Shown piece by piece: positions 63,880 to 64,000 of a DNA stretch of 64,000 nt. Origin of the DNA: JADKIH01 sp031427625 (GTDB lineage Bacteria; Bacteroidota; Bacteroidia; AKYH767-A; 2013-40CM-41-45); the NCBI GenBank assembly GCA_031427625.1, contig JANPNV010000026.1, positions 13,538 to 77,537 on the forward strand. Reading direction: 5' to 3'. The notes under the pieces are model-generated. The model searched no databases and was not told the DNA's origin. It worked only from the letters and a program-made list of their open reading frames with translations. The translations under genes and the position numbers were made by a program. The first letter of the stretch is position 1; each line of letters begins with the position of its first letter.

Positions 63880-64000
63880 TTACTATTAACAAATAGTATC
63901 AGATATCAAACACGATGAGCATTTAATTGTGGATGAATATCACACAACTCAAAACAACGGACGAATGTCCGTCGAAGCATTCTAGGTTTTTATTTTATTG
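63815..64000 (+). repeat. RAYT-tail plus REP direct repeat, copy 2 (runs off window)
   Basis: Starts inside the last codons of the RAYT fragment and matches 57600-57785, with a ~95-base exactly shared block. It ends with the palindrome CGGAC-GAAT-GTCCG (63958-63971). The stem is conserved between copies while the loop differs (GCAT versus GAAT), as expected for REP hairpins under structural constraint. Confidence 0.85.

Overview
The window comes from a low-GC member of the Bacteroidota, probably a Chitinophagales/Sphingobacteriales-like environmental bacterium. The evidence is two proteins with C-terminal type IX secretion sorting domains, Bacteroidota-restricted families (DUF5686, DUF4468, a DUF3857 remnant), a lipoprotein with an acidic export signal, TAnnTTTG-type -7 promoter boxes, weak Shine-Dalgarno sequences and an inositol-lipid gene cluster. 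No tRNA, rRNA or CRISPR array was seen.

Layout. 1-7.5 kb: sugar-nucleotide genes (partial epimerase, rfbA), an RND exporter and small envelope proteins. 7.5-12.5 kb: the rimP-nusA-infB operon with a clear promoter and a terminator-like hairpin in its leader. 12.8-20.8 kb: ndh-type dehydrogenase, metG, LD-carboxypeptidase, YraN, an RluB-like pseudouridine synthase, an acetyltransferase and an SDR. 20.9-26 kb: a tight operon rlmN-polyprenyl synthase-alpha/beta hydrolase-dnaG, in which the hydrolase lacks its catalytic serine. 26-37 kb: amidohydrolase, LysM D,D-carboxypeptidase, ispD, a Wzz-like protein facing an O-antigen-ligase/TPR fusion, a T9SS cargo protein and adenine deaminase.

37-44 kb holds the best biological unit: a minus-strand, mostly overlapping operon for inositol lipids. 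It runs inositol-3-phosphate synthase, PgpA-type phosphatase, GtrA, a DUF5686 outer-membrane protein, CDP-alcohol phosphatidyltransferase, a probable DUF4833 protein and a PAP2/Aur1-like inositol-phosphorylceramide synthase. Together they would make inositol phosphate from glucose-6-phosphate, attach it to CDP-diacylglycerol, dephosphorylate it and pass the headgroup to ceramide.

44-53 kb is a mixture of signalling and metabolic genes with decay: a 5'-truncated, frameshifted DUF3857 gene and a DUF21/CBS gene interrupted by one in-frame TAG. 53-58.8 kb is a plastic zone. It has two histidine-kinase fragments, three copies of a ~115-bp dispersed repeat, REP-like hairpins, a truncated IS4-type transposase and the tail of a REP-associated tyrosine transposase (RAYT). 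A ~185-bp direct repeat, derived from a RAYT 3' end plus a REP palindrome, occurs at 57.6 kb and again at the right edge. It brackets a T9SS protein, a GT4 glycosyltransferase and a NodB-like deacetylase.
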